From assembly GCA_903928055.1 (NCBI GenBank), contig CAIYPG010000166.1, positions 1-40,444 of the forward strand: a DNA stretch of 40,444 bases, read 5' to 3'. Made by a program: the position numbers and the translations under genes. The stretch comes from an uncultured beta proteobacterium (GTDB lineage Bacteria > Pseudomonadota > Gammaproteobacteria > Burkholderiales > SG8-39). Positions 18,585 through 27,525 of the stretch are shown here, one piece after another (the stretch's first letter is position 1; every line of letters begins with the position of its first letter). The notes under the pieces are model-generated. The model was not told the origin of the DNA and did not search any database. It saw only the letters and a list, made by a program, of their open reading frames with translations.

Positions 18585-19580
18585 ATGTGGAATGCATTCA
18601 AGCGATTTGTGTCGCTTATTCTCATGGGAATAGCCGGCCTCGCTGCCTGGACGACATGGTTCGCCCTGTCGCCGGTGCAACTGCCCGGTCCAAGCCTGGA
18701 GTTTTCCATAACGCCCGGAAGCAGCCTGCGAGCGGCAACGCGGCAGATTATTTATGCAGGGGTCGTGATGCCGGCATGGCAGTTCAACCTGCTCGCCCGG
18801 GTTGCCGCACGTGATACTGCCATCAAGGCGGGTAGCTATGAAATCTCCCAGGGAATAACCCCTTGGCAGATTGTGCGCAAAACCATGCAAGGTGATGTTT
18901 CGCAAGCTGGTATCGTCCTGATCGAGGGCTGGACCTTCAGGCAGATTCGTGAGGCAATGGCCGCGCACCGCGACCTGCGCCACGACAGCGACGCGCTGTC
19001 GGATGCCGTGCTCATGGAACGTCTCGGTGAGCCGAGGGGCAGTCCGGAGGGCTGGTTCTTCCCCGATACTTACCTTTTCGCCAAAGGTGAAAGTGACCTT
19101 GCGGTGCTGGCGCGCGCGCATCGGGCCATGCAAAAGCACCTTGAGTCTGTCTGGCAGAAACGCACGCCAGCCTCTCCTTTGCGCACGCCCTATGATGCAT
19201 TGATTCTGGCCTCCATTGTTGAAAAGGAAACCGGGCGGAGTGAAGACCGGGCGATGATCGCGGCGGTATTCATCAACCGGTTGCGCATCGGCATGCGGCT
19301 GCAGACGGACCCGACAGTCATCTATGGCCTGGGTGAAAAATTTGACGGCAACCTTCGCAAGCGGGACCTGGAGGCCGATCATCGCTTCAATACCTATACC
19401 CGGGACGGACTGCCGCCGAGCCCGATTGCAATGCCCGGGCTGGCCTCATTGCTGGCCGTGGTCGAGCCTGCGAAAACCAGCGCAATTTACTTTGTCGCGC
19501 GGGGCGACGGAAGCAGTGCTTTTTCCACGACACTGGAGGAGCACAATCGGGCTGTGGCGAAATTTCAATTGAAGAGGTAG
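18585..19580 (+). CDS. mltG: Endolytic murein transglycosylase MltG
   Basis: Inner-membrane endolytic transglycosylase (YceG family) that cuts nascent glycan strands and is thought to end their elongation. Of 331 residues, positions about 8-26 (FVSLILMGIAGLAAWTTWF) form the single membrane anchor. A LysM-like region follows, and then the catalytic domain with ASIVEKETG (acidic residues 213/215, one being the expected catalytic Glu), VFINRLRIGMRLQTDPTVIYG and DGLPPSPIAMPG. The start ATG at 18585 is the natural one for the membrane segment. It leads an operon with tmk (3-base gap), holB and tatD. Confidence 0.96.
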   Translation: MWNAFKRFVSLILMGIAGLAAWTTWFALSPVQLPGPSLEFSITPGSSLRAATRQIIYAGVVMPAWQFNLLARVAARDTAIKAGSYEISQGITPWQIVRKTMQGDVSQAGIVLIEGWTFRQIREAMAAHRDLRHDSDALSDAVLMERLGEPRGSPEGWFFPDTYLFAKGESDLAVLARAHRAMQKHLESVWQKRTPASPLRTPYDALILASIVEKETGRSEDRAMIAAVFINRLRIGMRLQTDPTVIYGLGEKFDGNLRKRDLEADHRFNTYTRDGLPPSPIAMPGLASLLAVVEPAKTSAIYFVARGDGSSAFSTTLEEHNRAVAKFQLKR

Positions 19581-19583
19581 GTC

Positions 19584-20192
19584 GTGGGCAGAGGAAAATT
19601 CATCACCCTTGAGGGCGTGGATGGCGCCGGCAAGAGCACCCATCTCAACTGTCTAGCTGAGCTTGTCCGGCAACGCGGCCACGAGGTCGTGCTGACGCGG
19701 GAACCGGGCGGAACCCGGCTTGGCGAGGAATTGCGCACCCTGCTGCTCGGCGAGCCCATGCACATTGATACGGAAATCCTGCTGATGTTCGCCGCGCGGC
19801 GCGAGCATCTGGCACAGGTGATATTTCCGGCACTTGCGGCGGGAAAATGGGTGATTTCGGACCGCTTTACCGATGCGACATTCGCCTATCAGGGGGGCGG
19901 GCGCCAGGTCGCACTGGATCGCATCGGAACGCTGGAAAAGTGGGTCCAAGGGGACTTCCAGCCTGATCTGACCTTGGTCTTTCACGTGTCGGTTGAAATT
20001 GCCGAGCAGCGCCGGGCAGGGCGCTCTGGCGGAGATCGCTTCGAGCAACTGGACAAGGCTTTCTTTGAGCGGGTCAGCACGCAATACCTCAGTAGGGCTG
20101 CTGCAGATCCAGGCAGGATGCGCATCATCGATGCATCTCGATCCGTGACTGATATTCAGAAAGAACTTGAGATAATTATCTTATCTATATAA
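19584..20192 (+). CDS. tmk: Thymidylate kinase
   Basis: dTMP kinase supplying dTDP for DNA synthesis, 202 residues. The P-loop is GVDGAGKST (11-19). The DRF motif is [13 protein letters not shown], and the LID-type region is [11 protein letters not shown]. The start codon is GTG at 19584, three bases after the mltG stop; an ATG alternative is not available near the conserved N-terminus GKFITLEG. It belongs to the mltG-tmk-holB-tatD operon. The last codons and the gap to holB are unusually A+T-rich. Confidence 0.96.
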   Translation: MGRGKFITLEGVDGAGKSTHLNCLAELVRQRGHEVVLTREPGGTRLGEELRTLLLGEPMHIDTEILLMFAARREHLAQVIFPALAAGKWVISDRFTDATFAYQGGGRQVALDRIGTLEKWVQGDFQPDLTLVFHVSVEIAEQRRAGRSGGDRFEQLDKAFFERVSTQYLSRAAADPGRMRIIDASRSVTDIQKELEIIILSI

Positions 20193-20198
20193 TTTATA

Positions 20199-21194
20199 AT
20201 GATATTTAACTGGCAATCATCTGCCTGGGCTGCGCTATCAACCCGGCGCGCCCAACTGCCCCAGGCACTGCTTCTGGTTGGCCGGCAGGGACTGGGGAAA
20301 TCCCATCTGGCACGGGTATTTGCGCAATCCCTGCTCTGCGAGCGCCCCGGCAAGGACAGCCTTCCCTGTGGCAACTGCCAGGCCTGCGGTTGGTTCAACA
20401 TGGGAAACCATCCGGATTACCGCCTGGTACAGCCGGAAAGCCTGATGCCGGATGCCGAGGATGTGCCGGCCGGCAAGAAGGAAAAGAAGAAAAGCGATCA
20501 GATCCGCATTGAGCAAATTCGTGATCTGGAAGGATTTCTGGCGGTTGGTACGCATCGCGGTGGCATGCGGGTCATCCTGATTGATCCCGCCGAGGCGATG
20601 AACTTCCCGGCACAGAATTCCCTGCTGAAAAATCTGGAGGAACCACCTCCTTCGACGCTTTTCCTGCTAGTCGCGAGCCAGCCGCAACGGTTGTTGCCGA
20701 CGGTCCGCAGCCGATGCCAGATCCTGCCTGTTCCCTTGCCTGCAGCGGACCTGGCGCTTGAGTGGCTGAAGGAGCAGGGTGTGGATCAACCCGAGGCCGC
20801 GCTCTCGGCAGCCGCTGGTGCACCGCTTGCTGCTGTTGCCTCTGCCGGCTTTCAGGCGGCGCAGCGCGAGTTTTTTAGCACGCTGAAGGATCGTGGGTTC
20901 GACCCCGTTCAACTGGCTCAGACCTGTGACGCCATGGAGCCGCCACTGGTCGTGGGCTGGCTGCAGCGCTGGGTGCAGGACATACTCCAGGTTCGCGCCA
21001 TCGGAACGGCACGCTATTACCCGGCATTCAGCGGATCGCTTGAGGCGCTTTCAAAAGGGGCCAATGCCGCGGGTCTCACCCGGCTATTACGCCGCCTGTC
21101 ACAGGCCAGGGCACTGGCCCAGCATCCGCTCAATTCGAAGCTGTTTTACGAAGACATTTTTCTCGAATATCGCAAGGCACTTAAGCTGTCATGA
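20199..21194 (+). CDS. holB: DNA polymerase III subunit delta'
   Basis: Clamp-loader subunit of the replicative polymerase, 331 residues. The AAA+ core begins with RAQLPQALLLVGRQGLGKSHLA (P-loop 28-35). A zinc-binding cysteine cluster follows (SLLCE ... CGNCQACG), then LLKNLEEPPPSTLFLL and the SRC motif in VRSRCQILPVP. A short Lys-rich insert (GKKEKKKSDQ) precedes the IRIEQIRDL segment. The ATG at 20199 is six bases after tmk and has no good ribosome-binding site. The gene overlaps tatD by four bases (ATGA). A pilZ gene, often found next to holB in related genomes, is absent. Confidence 0.95.
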   Translation: MIFNWQSSAWAALSTRRAQLPQALLLVGRQGLGKSHLARVFAQSLLCERPGKDSLPCGNCQACGWFNMGNHPDYRLVQPESLMPDAEDVPAGKKEKKKSDQIRIEQIRDLEGFLAVGTHRGGMRVILIDPAEAMNFPAQNSLLKNLEEPPPSTLFLLVASQPQRLLPTVRSRCQILPVPLPAADLALEWLKEQGVDQPEAALSAAAGAPLAAVASAGFQAAQREFFSTLKDRGFDPVQLAQTCDAMEPPLVVGWLQRWVQDILQVRAIGTARYYPAFSGSLEALSKGANAAGLTRLLRRLSQARALAQHPLNSKLFYEDIFLEYRKALKLS

Positions 21195-21985
21195 GCCCGG
21201 TAAATGCTTCCACGACGCTGGTCGACTCGCACTGTCATCTGGATTTCCCGGATTTTGACGGACGCATTGCCGAGATCCGCAGCGCAATGCAGGAAAACGG
21301 CGTGACCCACGCGCTGTGCATTAGTGTCAATTTGGCCGATTTCCCGAAGGTTCTTCGCCTGGCCGAGGACTACGACAATTTTTATGCGTCTGTGGGAATT
21401 CATCCAGAGCAGGGACCGGAAAGCGCCGGGGTAAATACCACGGTCGAGGAACTTGTGAGCCTTGCCCGGCATCCCAAGGTGGTGGCGATTGGTGAAACAG
21501 GCCTGGACTATCACTGGCACAAGGATGCGCCTGAGTGGCAGCGGGAGCGGTTTCGCCTGCATATCCGCGCGGCGAGAGCCTCCGGCAAGCCCCTCGTTGT
21601 ACATACCCGGGATGCCGCTGCCGATACCCTGAGGATCATGGAAGAAGAAGGTGCCGGCGAAGTCGGAGGCGTGATGCATTGTTTCACCGAGTCTGTGGAG
21701 GTCGCCCAGGCAGCCATTCGCCAGAATTTCTATATCTCCTTTTCCGGGATTGTGACGTTCAAGAATGCCGCAATCGTGCACGAGGCAGCACGTGGAGTCC
21801 CCCTGGACCGGTTGCTGGTGGAGACGGACTCCCCGTATCTGGCGCCGGTGCCATACCGGGGGAAAATCAATCAGCCGGCGTATGTACGGCATGTGGCTGA
21901 AAAGGTGGCTGAGTTGAAGGGAGTTTCCGTCGATGTCGTGAATTCGGCAACTTCAGACAATTTTAGAGCTCTGTTTAAGTTGTGA
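21191..21985 (+). CDS. tatD: TatD family metal-dependent hydrolase (DNase-like)
   Basis: TIM-barrel metal hydrolase of the TatD/YcfH family, 264 residues. Metal ligands are visible as DSHCHLD (His14, His16), GETGLDYHW (Glu), VVHTRDA (His), MHCFTES (His) and the Asp of ETDSPYLAP. E. coli relatives have 3'-5' exonuclease activity. The gene overlaps holB by four bases and is translationally coupled to it. The name follows the family; by position this is the YcfH-like member of the mltG-tmk-holB operon rather than the one beside tatABC. Confidence 0.93.
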   Translation: MSPVNASTTLVDSHCHLDFPDFDGRIAEIRSAMQENGVTHALCISVNLADFPKVLRLAEDYDNFYASVGIHPEQGPESAGVNTTVEELVSLARHPKVVAIGETGLDYHWHKDAPEWQRERFRLHIRAARASGKPLVVHTRDAAADTLRIMEEEGAGEVGGVMHCFTESVEVAQAAIRQNFYISFSGIVTFKNAAIVHEAARGVPLDRLLVETDSPYLAPVPYRGKINQPAYVRHVAEKVAELKGVSVDVVNSATSDNFRALFKL

Positions 21986-22015
21986 GAATCAACTTTCGAA
22001 TATGGTTTTAATAAA

Positions 22016-22651
22016 TTGTTTAAAAAGCTAATAATTATTGGCTTACTGCTCCTGTCTTCAGTGGCGCAGGGGCAAAATCTTCTTGACAGTTTGCTGGATG
22101 CGGTCAAGAACAATGACATCCCAACCGTCCAGGCGCAGATCCGCCGAGGGATGAGTGTTGACAGTTCTGATCCCACGGGAAATACCTTGCTCATGCTTGC
22201 GGCCAAGGACGGTCATGTGGAGCTTGTGAAAGCACTACTGGACTTCAAGGCCGGCGTGAAATATCGCAACAGTGTGGGAGACAGCCCCTTGATGTTTGCG
22301 GCCATGGGAGGGAATCTCGATATTGTTCGACTTCTGGTGGCTCGCGGAGCAGAAATTAACCAGTCAGGCTGGACTGCCTTGCATTACTGCGCCTGGGCCG
22401 GGAAAACCGAGGTCTGCAAGTTTCTGTTAGACAAGGGCGCAGACATCGACGCACTTTCAGCCAATGGGACGACGCCACTCATGATGGCGGTTCGGGGTGG
22501 ACATCTGGAAACCGTCAAGTTGCTGGTCTGGGAGGTAGCTGAATTGGATATACACAATCAGGACGGTGCGACTGCGCTGCAATGGGCATTGAAGGGCGGC
22601 CATGCAGATATTGCTGCGCATCTTAGACAAGCTGGGGCCAAAGGGGATTAA
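22016..22651 (+). CDS. Secreted ankyrin-repeat protein
   Basis: A 211-residue exported protein. The start must be TTG at 22016, because no in-frame ATG or GTG lies between it and the upstream stop. It gives a good signal peptide MFKKLIIIGLLLLSSVAQG, with cleavage probably before QNLLD. About five ankyrin repeats follow, with the typical signatures GNTLLMLAAKDGHVELVKALL, GDSPLMFAAMGGNLDIVRLL, GWTALHYCAWAGKTEVCKFLL, GTTPLMMAVRGGHLETVKLL and GATALQWALKGGHADI. A periplasmic protein-binding role is likely, but the partner is unknown. It lies 30 bases after tatD in the same direction and may end that operon. Confidence 0.88.
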   Translation: MFKKLIIIGLLLLSSVAQGQNLLDSLLDAVKNNDIPTVQAQIRRGMSVDSSDPTGNTLLMLAAKDGHVELVKALLDFKAGVKYRNSVGDSPLMFAAMGGNLDIVRLLVARGAEINQSGWTALHYCAWAGKTEVCKFLLDKGADIDALSANGTTPLMMAVRGGHLETVKLLVWEVAELDIHNQDGATALQWALKGGHADIAAHLRQAGAKGD

Positions 22652-22769
22652 GCCTTTGGATTTCTGGTATATTTCTCTAATTTATAATTTAACATAATAT
22701 ACATTATGCATTAATTAAGGATGCCAAATCAGGGCTCTCGATCCACAGAAAACCCTTCGATACAACCCC

Positions 22770-23960
22770 CTACATCATCGACGGCGTATGCGGCGTGCCG
22801 ACAAACTCAAGACAGTCACGATTCAGTTCCGATACGCTCCGGCAGCCCAGATATGCCAACGTCCGGCTGATTTCCTGCCGGTAGAACGTCAAAGCGCGTG
22901 CGGCGCCGGCTTCGCCGCCGACCGTTGTGCCCCAGAGGGTCGTCCGTCCAACCATGACCAGTTTGGCGCCAATGGCCAGTGCTTTGACGACATCGCTGCC
23001 GCGCCGGAACCCGCTGTCCACAATGACCGTGGTCCGATGGCCGACGGCGTCAACAATGGCCGGAAGTGCCTCAATCGGCGCCATAGAGCTGTCGAAGTTA
23101 CGCCCGCCATGGTTGGAAACAATGACGCCGTCGGCGCCATGCTCAATGGCCAGTTCCGCATCCTTCGGCGTCAGAATGCCTTTGACGAGCAGCTTTCCGG
23201 GCCACATGGCCCGCAAGACCTTCAAATCCTCCCAACTGAGTGAGTCGTTCTTGGTTTCGCGTTCCGCAGAAGACACGTGGGTGAATTTTTCCTTCAGGTC
23301 CGTGGGGTAATTCTCCCGGCGTGGCATGCCCGTCGTGAGCCAGTAGCGCATCAGGACTCCAAAGAACCAGCCGGGCTTTGCCAGGACGGCAGCGGTATTT
23401 TTCCGGTTATAGGAAAACGGCACCGTATAGCCGTTGCGAACGTTGTATTCCCGGTTTGTGCCCACCGGGCCATCCACGGTGACCACCAGCGCTTCGAATC
23501 CGGCATTCTTGGCGCGCTCGACAAGCTTGTGGGACATCCGTACGTCAGACCACATGTACAACTGGAACCAGAGTGTTCCACCAACGACAGAGGCCACCTC
23601 CTCCATGCTGGTCTGCGATCCCGTGGCCAGAGTAAAGGGAATGCCGGCTGCCTTCGCAGCCCGTGCCAGTTCAATTTCACCCTTGTACCAGAGCATTCCC
23701 GCCGGTCCGGTCGGAGAAATACCAATAGGCATGCCGTGCTTTTTGCCGAAGAGGGTGATTTCCTGGTTCCGCTTGGAAACATCAACCAGCACCTGCGTCT
23801 TGAGCTTGATTCGTTCAAACGCCGCCCTGTTGTTGCGCAGAGCCACTTCGTCTTCGGTTCCGCGATCAACGAATTCGAACAGCCATTTTGGCAGGCGCTT
23901 CTTCGCCATTTCACGCAAATCAAAATTATTCAGGGCTTCTTCCACGCACCGTCTGGACAT
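22770..23960 (-). CDS. FMN-dependent alpha-hydroxy-acid dehydrogenase (mandelate/lactate dehydrogenase family)
   Basis: Oxidises a 2-hydroxy acid to the 2-oxo acid with FMN. The 396 residues carry the family's catalytic block SNHGGRNFD (His284 base, Arg287), the phosphate-binding VDSGFRRGSDVVKALAIGA, SPTGPAGM, and YMWSDVRM near the FMN site. An internal segment (about residues 185-225, including WFFGVLMRYWLTTGMPRR) corresponds to the variable loop that anchors membrane-bound members. The start at 23960 has a strong AAAGGAGG nearby; longer in-frame starts have no family similarity. It is divergent from the ThDP enzyme gene, which could decarboxylate its product. Substrate unknown; mandelate-like acids or branched hydroxy acids are candidates. 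Confidence 0.88.
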   Translation of the reverse strand: MSRRCVEEALNNFDLREMAKKRLPKWLFEFVDRGTEDEVALRNNRAAFERIKLKTQVLVDVSKRNQEITLFGKKHGMPIGISPTGPAGMLWYKGEIELARAAKAAGIPFTLATGSQTSMEEVASVVGGTLWFQLYMWSDVRMSHKLVERAKNAGFEALVVTVDGPVGTNREYNVRNGYTVPFSYNRKNTAAVLAKPGWFFGVLMRYWLTTGMPRRENYPTDLKEKFTHVSSAERETKNDSLSWEDLKVLRAMWPGKLLVKGILTPKDAELAIEHGADGVIVSNHGGRNFDSSMAPIEALPAIVDAVGHRTTVIVDSGFRRGSDVVKALAIGAKLVMVGRTTLWGTTVGGEAGAARALTFYRQEISRTLAYLGCRSVSELNRDCLEFVGTPHTPSMM

Positions 23961-24213
23961 GCTCTCTCCTCCTTTGTTTTTGTCCTCCTGATGGCAATCA
24001 GGGGCTCCATCTGCGAAAATAGCGGTTGTACGCCAGCAGTTTGCAAAGCCCGCCGTACCAACCAATGCGTGATTTCAGTTCTGTTGTTGGCACAAAACCG
24101 GACGGCGGCTTCAACGCGGGTCACTTTGCCAGAAAAAGACTTCCCTTGCTCCAGTCGAGGCGACCCGTGACGCAATCAGGCAACGAAAAACACATCAATC
24201 CATAGGAGGAGTC

Positions 24214-25839
24214 GTGGCTACGAAGAACATCACAATGCAGATCCTTGAGGCACTGAAACAGGCCGGAGTGGACAAGATCTTCGGCATCGCCGGTGGCGGT
24301 CCGACCGCCGACATGATCAGCCTGGCGCCCAAGGCAGGCATCGACTTCGTCCTGACGCAGCATGAGACCACTGCTGTCATCACCGCCGGCATCTACGGCC
24401 AGATGAAGGGCACGGTGGGTGTGGCGGTCAGTGCCATCGGACCTGGCGTTGCGAATTTCGCCAATGGTACTGCCCATGCTTATTGTGACCGTCTGCCGGT
24501 GCTGATGTTTGCAGACCGCTACTCCGGCGGCGTGCACGACGTGGCCTTGCGCCAGCAGTTTGACCACCTCACTTTCATGCGCCCCATTACCAAGGCGCAG
24601 ATCACGCTGCACGAAAGCACCTTCATGACCGGCCTGCGCCGCGCCGTGCGTACCGCATTGAGCGAGCGCCAGGGCCCGGTGTTCATTGACTTCCCCGGTA
24701 ACGTTGCCACGACCTCAGCCAATCAGCAGGTGTACAAACTGAAGAAGGCAGGCGGAAACAATGATTCCGGCGCCGTCATCAACGAGGCTGACCTCAAACT
24801 TGCCGCCAAGCGCCTGTCCAAGAGCAAGTCGCCGCTCATCCTCGCCGGCATTGGCGCGATGAACCTGAAGCCTGGCGTGCTCGCCAAACTGGCCGCCGCC
24901 TACAAGGCACCGGTGCTGACCTCGCCCAAGGCCAAGGGGGCCATCGCCACGAACGATCCGTGGTGCGCCGGTGTCTTCATGGGCGGCAAGCTCGAGCAGG
25001 TGCTGCTGGATCGGGCAGACACGATATTCTTCGTCGGCTACGATCCGGTGGAATTGCTGCCCAAGCCCTGGTCCATGCCCACCTTTGTGGTGTCGCTGGA
25101 CAGCGTCGTCAACAACGAACAGACCTTTCGGTCGGACATCGAGCTCTCCGGCGACATTGCTGATGCCACCGTGCGATTGACGAAAGCCGCGACCGCTCCC
25201 GCCTCCACATGGAAGCCCAAGGAGATCGACGACTTCAAGCGCATGGTCATCAAGGCCATCGACGTCAAGGTGAAGGGCATGACGCCCAATGCCGTCATCC
25301 TCGCGACCCGTGCAGTCACCCCCAAGGACACCATCATGGTGACCGACGTCGGCGCAAACAAGCTGCTGGTGGTGGAACTCTGGGAGACCTATCAGGCGAA
25401 TGACTTCCTGATGTCCAACGGCCTGGCGACCATGGGCTTCTGCATTCCGGCGGCGATTGCGGCAAAGATGGCCCATCCGAAGCGTCCCGTTGTTGCGCTG
25501 TGCGGTGACGCCGGCTTCATGATGCGCCTGCCCGACCTGCTGACCGTGCAGCGACTCAAGCAGAAAATCGTGTTCGTGATTTTCGCCGACGACGAGCACA
25601 GCCTGATTTCATCGAAGCAGATCATCAAGGGCCTGCCCAAGTACGGCATGGATTTCCCGCGTCCGAACTATCAGGCCATGGCCAAGACTTTCGGCATGAA
25701 GGGCGTAACAGTCAACAACCCGAAAGAGCTGAAGCAGGCCATTGCCGACGGTCTGAAGCACGACACCAGCACCATCATCGAGGCGCGCATTGATCCGAGC
25801 GGCTATGCCAAGCAGTTTGACGTGATTCGCGAGCTGTAA
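24214..25839 (+). CDS. ThDP-dependent decarboxylase/[24 protein letters not shown] enzyme
   Basis: A 541-residue enzyme of the ThDP-dependent POX/ALS/benzoylformate decarboxylase superfamily with its three domains in order. The activating glutamate is Glu51 in LTQHETTA. The cofactor motif starts at Gly431-Asp432-Ala433 and ends 25 residues later in Asp459-Asp460 instead of the usual Asn-Asn or Asn-Asp pair. The start is GTG at 24214, seven bases after AGGAGG-like sequence. The neighbours, a 2-hydroxy-acid dehydrogenase and an aldehyde dehydrogenase, fit decarboxylation of a 2-oxo acid to an aldehyde, as in the mandelate pathway. A carboligase or C-C lyase role cannot be excluded. A strong terminator follows. 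Confidence 0.87.
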   Translation: MATKNITMQILEALKQAGVDKIFGIAGGGPTADMISLAPKAGIDFVLTQHETTAVITAGIYGQMKGTVGVAVSAIGPGVANFANGTAHAYCDRLPVLMFADRYSGGVHDVALRQQFDHLTFMRPITKAQITLHESTFMTGLRRAVRTALSERQGPVFIDFPGNVATTSANQQVYKLKKAGGNNDSGAVINEADLKLAAKRLSKSKSPLILAGIGAMNLKPGVLAKLAAAYKAPVLTSPKAKGAIATNDPWCAGVFMGGKLEQVLLDRADTIFFVGYDPVELLPKPWSMPTFVVSLDSVVNNEQTFRSDIELSGDIADATVRLTKAATAPASTWKPKEIDDFKRMVIKAIDVKVKGMTPNAVILATRAVTPKDTIMVTDVGANKLLVVELWETYQANDFLMSNGLATMGFCIPAAIAAKMAHPKRPVVALCGDAGFMMRLPDLLTVQRLKQKIVFVIFADDEHSLISSKQIIKGLPKYGMDFPRPNYQAMAKTFGMKGVTVNNPKELKQAIADGLKHDTSTIIEARIDPSGYAKQFDVIREL

Positions 25840-25870
25840 TCCCGAAAGCCATTTGGCGACCTGAATCAAC

Positions 25871-25901
25871 GCCGGGATCACCCTGTGATCCCGGCTTTTT
25901 T
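25871..25901 (+). terminator. Intrinsic terminator between the ThDP enzyme and aldehyde dehydrogenase genes
   Basis: GCCGGGATCAC (25871-25881) pairs perfectly with GTGATCCCGGC (25885-25895) over a 3-base loop and is followed by six Ts. It lies only 18 bases before the aldehyde dehydrogenase start, so the downstream gene must depend on read-through, on anti-termination, or on a promoter I cannot see. Confidence 0.9.
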
Positions 25902-25918
25902 CTTTCAAGGAGTTCCCC

Positions 25919-27349
25919 ATGCTGATCAACGGCGAATGGATAGAAAAGTCCTCCCAGAAGCTGGAGTCCATCAATCCGGCGACGGGCGGTGTCAATCACG
26001 AAGTCGCGGCTGCCGACAAGTCGCAGGTCGACGATGCTGTCGCGTCTGCGAAGGCGGCAGTGGCCAAGCCGGCCTGGCGCAACATGCTGCCGCATGTACG
26101 CGCTGGCATCCTGCACAAGATCGCGGACGGCATGACGGCCAATTCCGAAAAATTCGCCAGGCTGCAGATGATGGAGAACGGCAAGGTCTGGTCGGAGTGC
26201 GTTGCGCAGGTGGCAAGCGCCGCCGCGAGCTTCCGCTACTACGCCGGCGTATGTGAAACGCTGGGTTCGGAAGTCACGCCGTCGCGCGGCAATTATCTTT
26301 CGATGACGGTGTACGAGCCCTATGGCGTAATCACCGCGATCACGCCCTGGAACTCTCCCATGACCATGGAAGCCCAGAAGGTCGCGCCCGCCCTGGCCGG
26401 GGGAAATGCGGTGATCCTCAAGCCATCCGAAGTCACGCCCTCCCCTGCGTTGGAGCTGGGACGGATTGCGCTGGCTGCGGGTCTGCCACCGGGAATACTC
26501 AACGTGCTGCCGGGCACCGGTGCGGTCACCGGTGCCGCATTGGTCGAGCACAAGGATGTGCGCATGGTGTCCTTCACCGGCGGCACGGAGAGCGGACGGC
26601 GTATCGCCGAGGTTGCCGCACGCAAGCTCATGCCGGTGGGCCTGGAACTGGGTGGCAAATCGCCGCACATCCTGTTTGCCGATGCAGACATCAAGGCGGC
26701 GATTGCCTCAGTGTCGGGCGGAATCTTCGAGGGCACCGGGCAGTCCTGTGTGGCGGGTTCGCGCCTGTTCGTGCAGAAAGCCATCCATGAGCGCGTGGTG
26801 GAAGAATTGACCAAGGTGGCCAAGTCACTGAAGGTGGACCTGCCCGATGCGCCAGGTGCGCAGATGGGGCCTCTGGCATCCTTCCCGCATCGCGACAAGA
26901 TCGAGAAAATGGTCAACGACGCGAAACTGGCGGGCGCCAGGATCTTCACCGGCGGCACGCGGCCTGATGACAGTCGCCTCGCCAAGGGTTCTTTCTACCT
27001 GCCGACGCTGATCGGTGGTGTGGATAATCGTGCCGCCATTGCACAACAGGAGATCTTCGGGCCGGTGCTGGTGATCATCCCCTTTGAGGATGAGGAAGAT
27101 CTCATCGCCCAGGCCAACGATTCTGCATTCGGTCTTGCTTCAGGCATCTGGACGGCTGACTACCGCCGGGCCTGGCGCGTAGCGCGCCGCCTGGAGGCAG
27201 GCACGGTGTGGATCAACACCTACAAGCAACTGTCCGTTGCCACGCCATTTGGCGGCTTCAAGGACAGTGGCATTGGTCGGGAAAAAGGCATCAGCGGCGT
27301 GCGTCTGTACCAGCAATCCAAGGGTATCTACTTTGGTATGGAGGGGTAA
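25919..27349 (+). CDS. NAD(P)-dependent aldehyde dehydrogenase
   Basis: A 476-residue aldehyde dehydrogenase superfamily member. The N-terminus MLINGEWIEK, the Rossmann segment ITPWNSPM, FTGGTESGRRI, the general base Glu243 in LELGGKSP and the nucleophile Cys277 in GTGQSCVAGSR are all present, as is the C-terminal FGGFKDSGIGRE. It oxidises an aldehyde to a carboxylate. Following the ThDP enzyme, it is expected to act on that enzyme's aldehyde product, giving the acid that a CoA-transferase could activate. The start has AAGGAG seven bases upstream, and the gene begins right behind a strong intrinsic terminator. A bidirectional terminator lies about 110 bases downstream. Confidence 0.93.
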   Translation: MLINGEWIEKSSQKLESINPATGGVNHEVAAADKSQVDDAVASAKAAVAKPAWRNMLPHVRAGILHKIADGMTANSEKFARLQMMENGKVWSECVAQVASAAASFRYYAGVCETLGSEVTPSRGNYLSMTVYEPYGVITAITPWNSPMTMEAQKVAPALAGGNAVILKPSEVTPSPALELGRIALAAGLPPGILNVLPGTGAVTGAALVEHKDVRMVSFTGGTESGRRIAEVAARKLMPVGLELGGKSPHILFADADIKAAIASVSGGIFEGTGQSCVAGSRLFVQKAIHERVVEELTKVAKSLKVDLPDAPGAQMGPLASFPHRDKIEKMVNDAKLAGARIFTGGTRPDDSRLAKGSFYLPTLIGGVDNRAAIAQQEIFGPVLVIIPFEDEEDLIAQANDSAFGLASGIWTADYRRAWRVARRLEAGTVWINTYKQLSVATPFGGFKDSGIGREKGISGVRLYQQSKGIYFGMEG

Positions 27350-27458
27350 GCCTGGTAGAGTCGCTTGATAATATTTATTTCCTTAATACAATTGGATTGT
27401 AATTAGTTTTATAAATTTGATTACATTATCTGGTCTATAAGACCGTTGGTCAGCAAAC

Positions 27459-27489
27459 AAAAAGGCCGGGAACTCTCCCGGCCTTTTTT
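27459..27489. terminator. Bidirectional intrinsic terminator
   Basis: AAAAAGGCCGGGA (27459-27471) pairs with TCCCGGCCTTTTT (27476-27488) over an ACTC loop. T runs arise on both strands, so it can end the aldehyde dehydrogenase transcript and the convergent GntR transcript. The A+T-rich remainder of the 176-base gap holds no gene. Confidence 0.92.
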
Positions 27490-27525
27490 GTTTTTTCAGG
27501 CGCATGTCTTGTCCAATGACATCAG

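Noticed and set aside
22693..22708. CATAAT-ATAC-ATTATG inverted repeat in the A+T-rich gap after the ankyrin gene
   Set aside because: A+T-only stem without a T run; too weak for a terminator, and no promoter needs an operator there.
23987..24002. CCTGAT-GGCA-ATCAGG hairpin in the hydroxy-acid dehydrogenase/ThDP enzyme gap
   Set aside because: Six-base stem with no further symmetry; not enough to call an operator or terminator.
27432..27444. GGTCT-ATA-AGACC palindrome resembling FCD-GntR operators
   Set aside because: It lies between two convergent gene ends, not in a promoter region; probably chance or a minor 3' hairpin.
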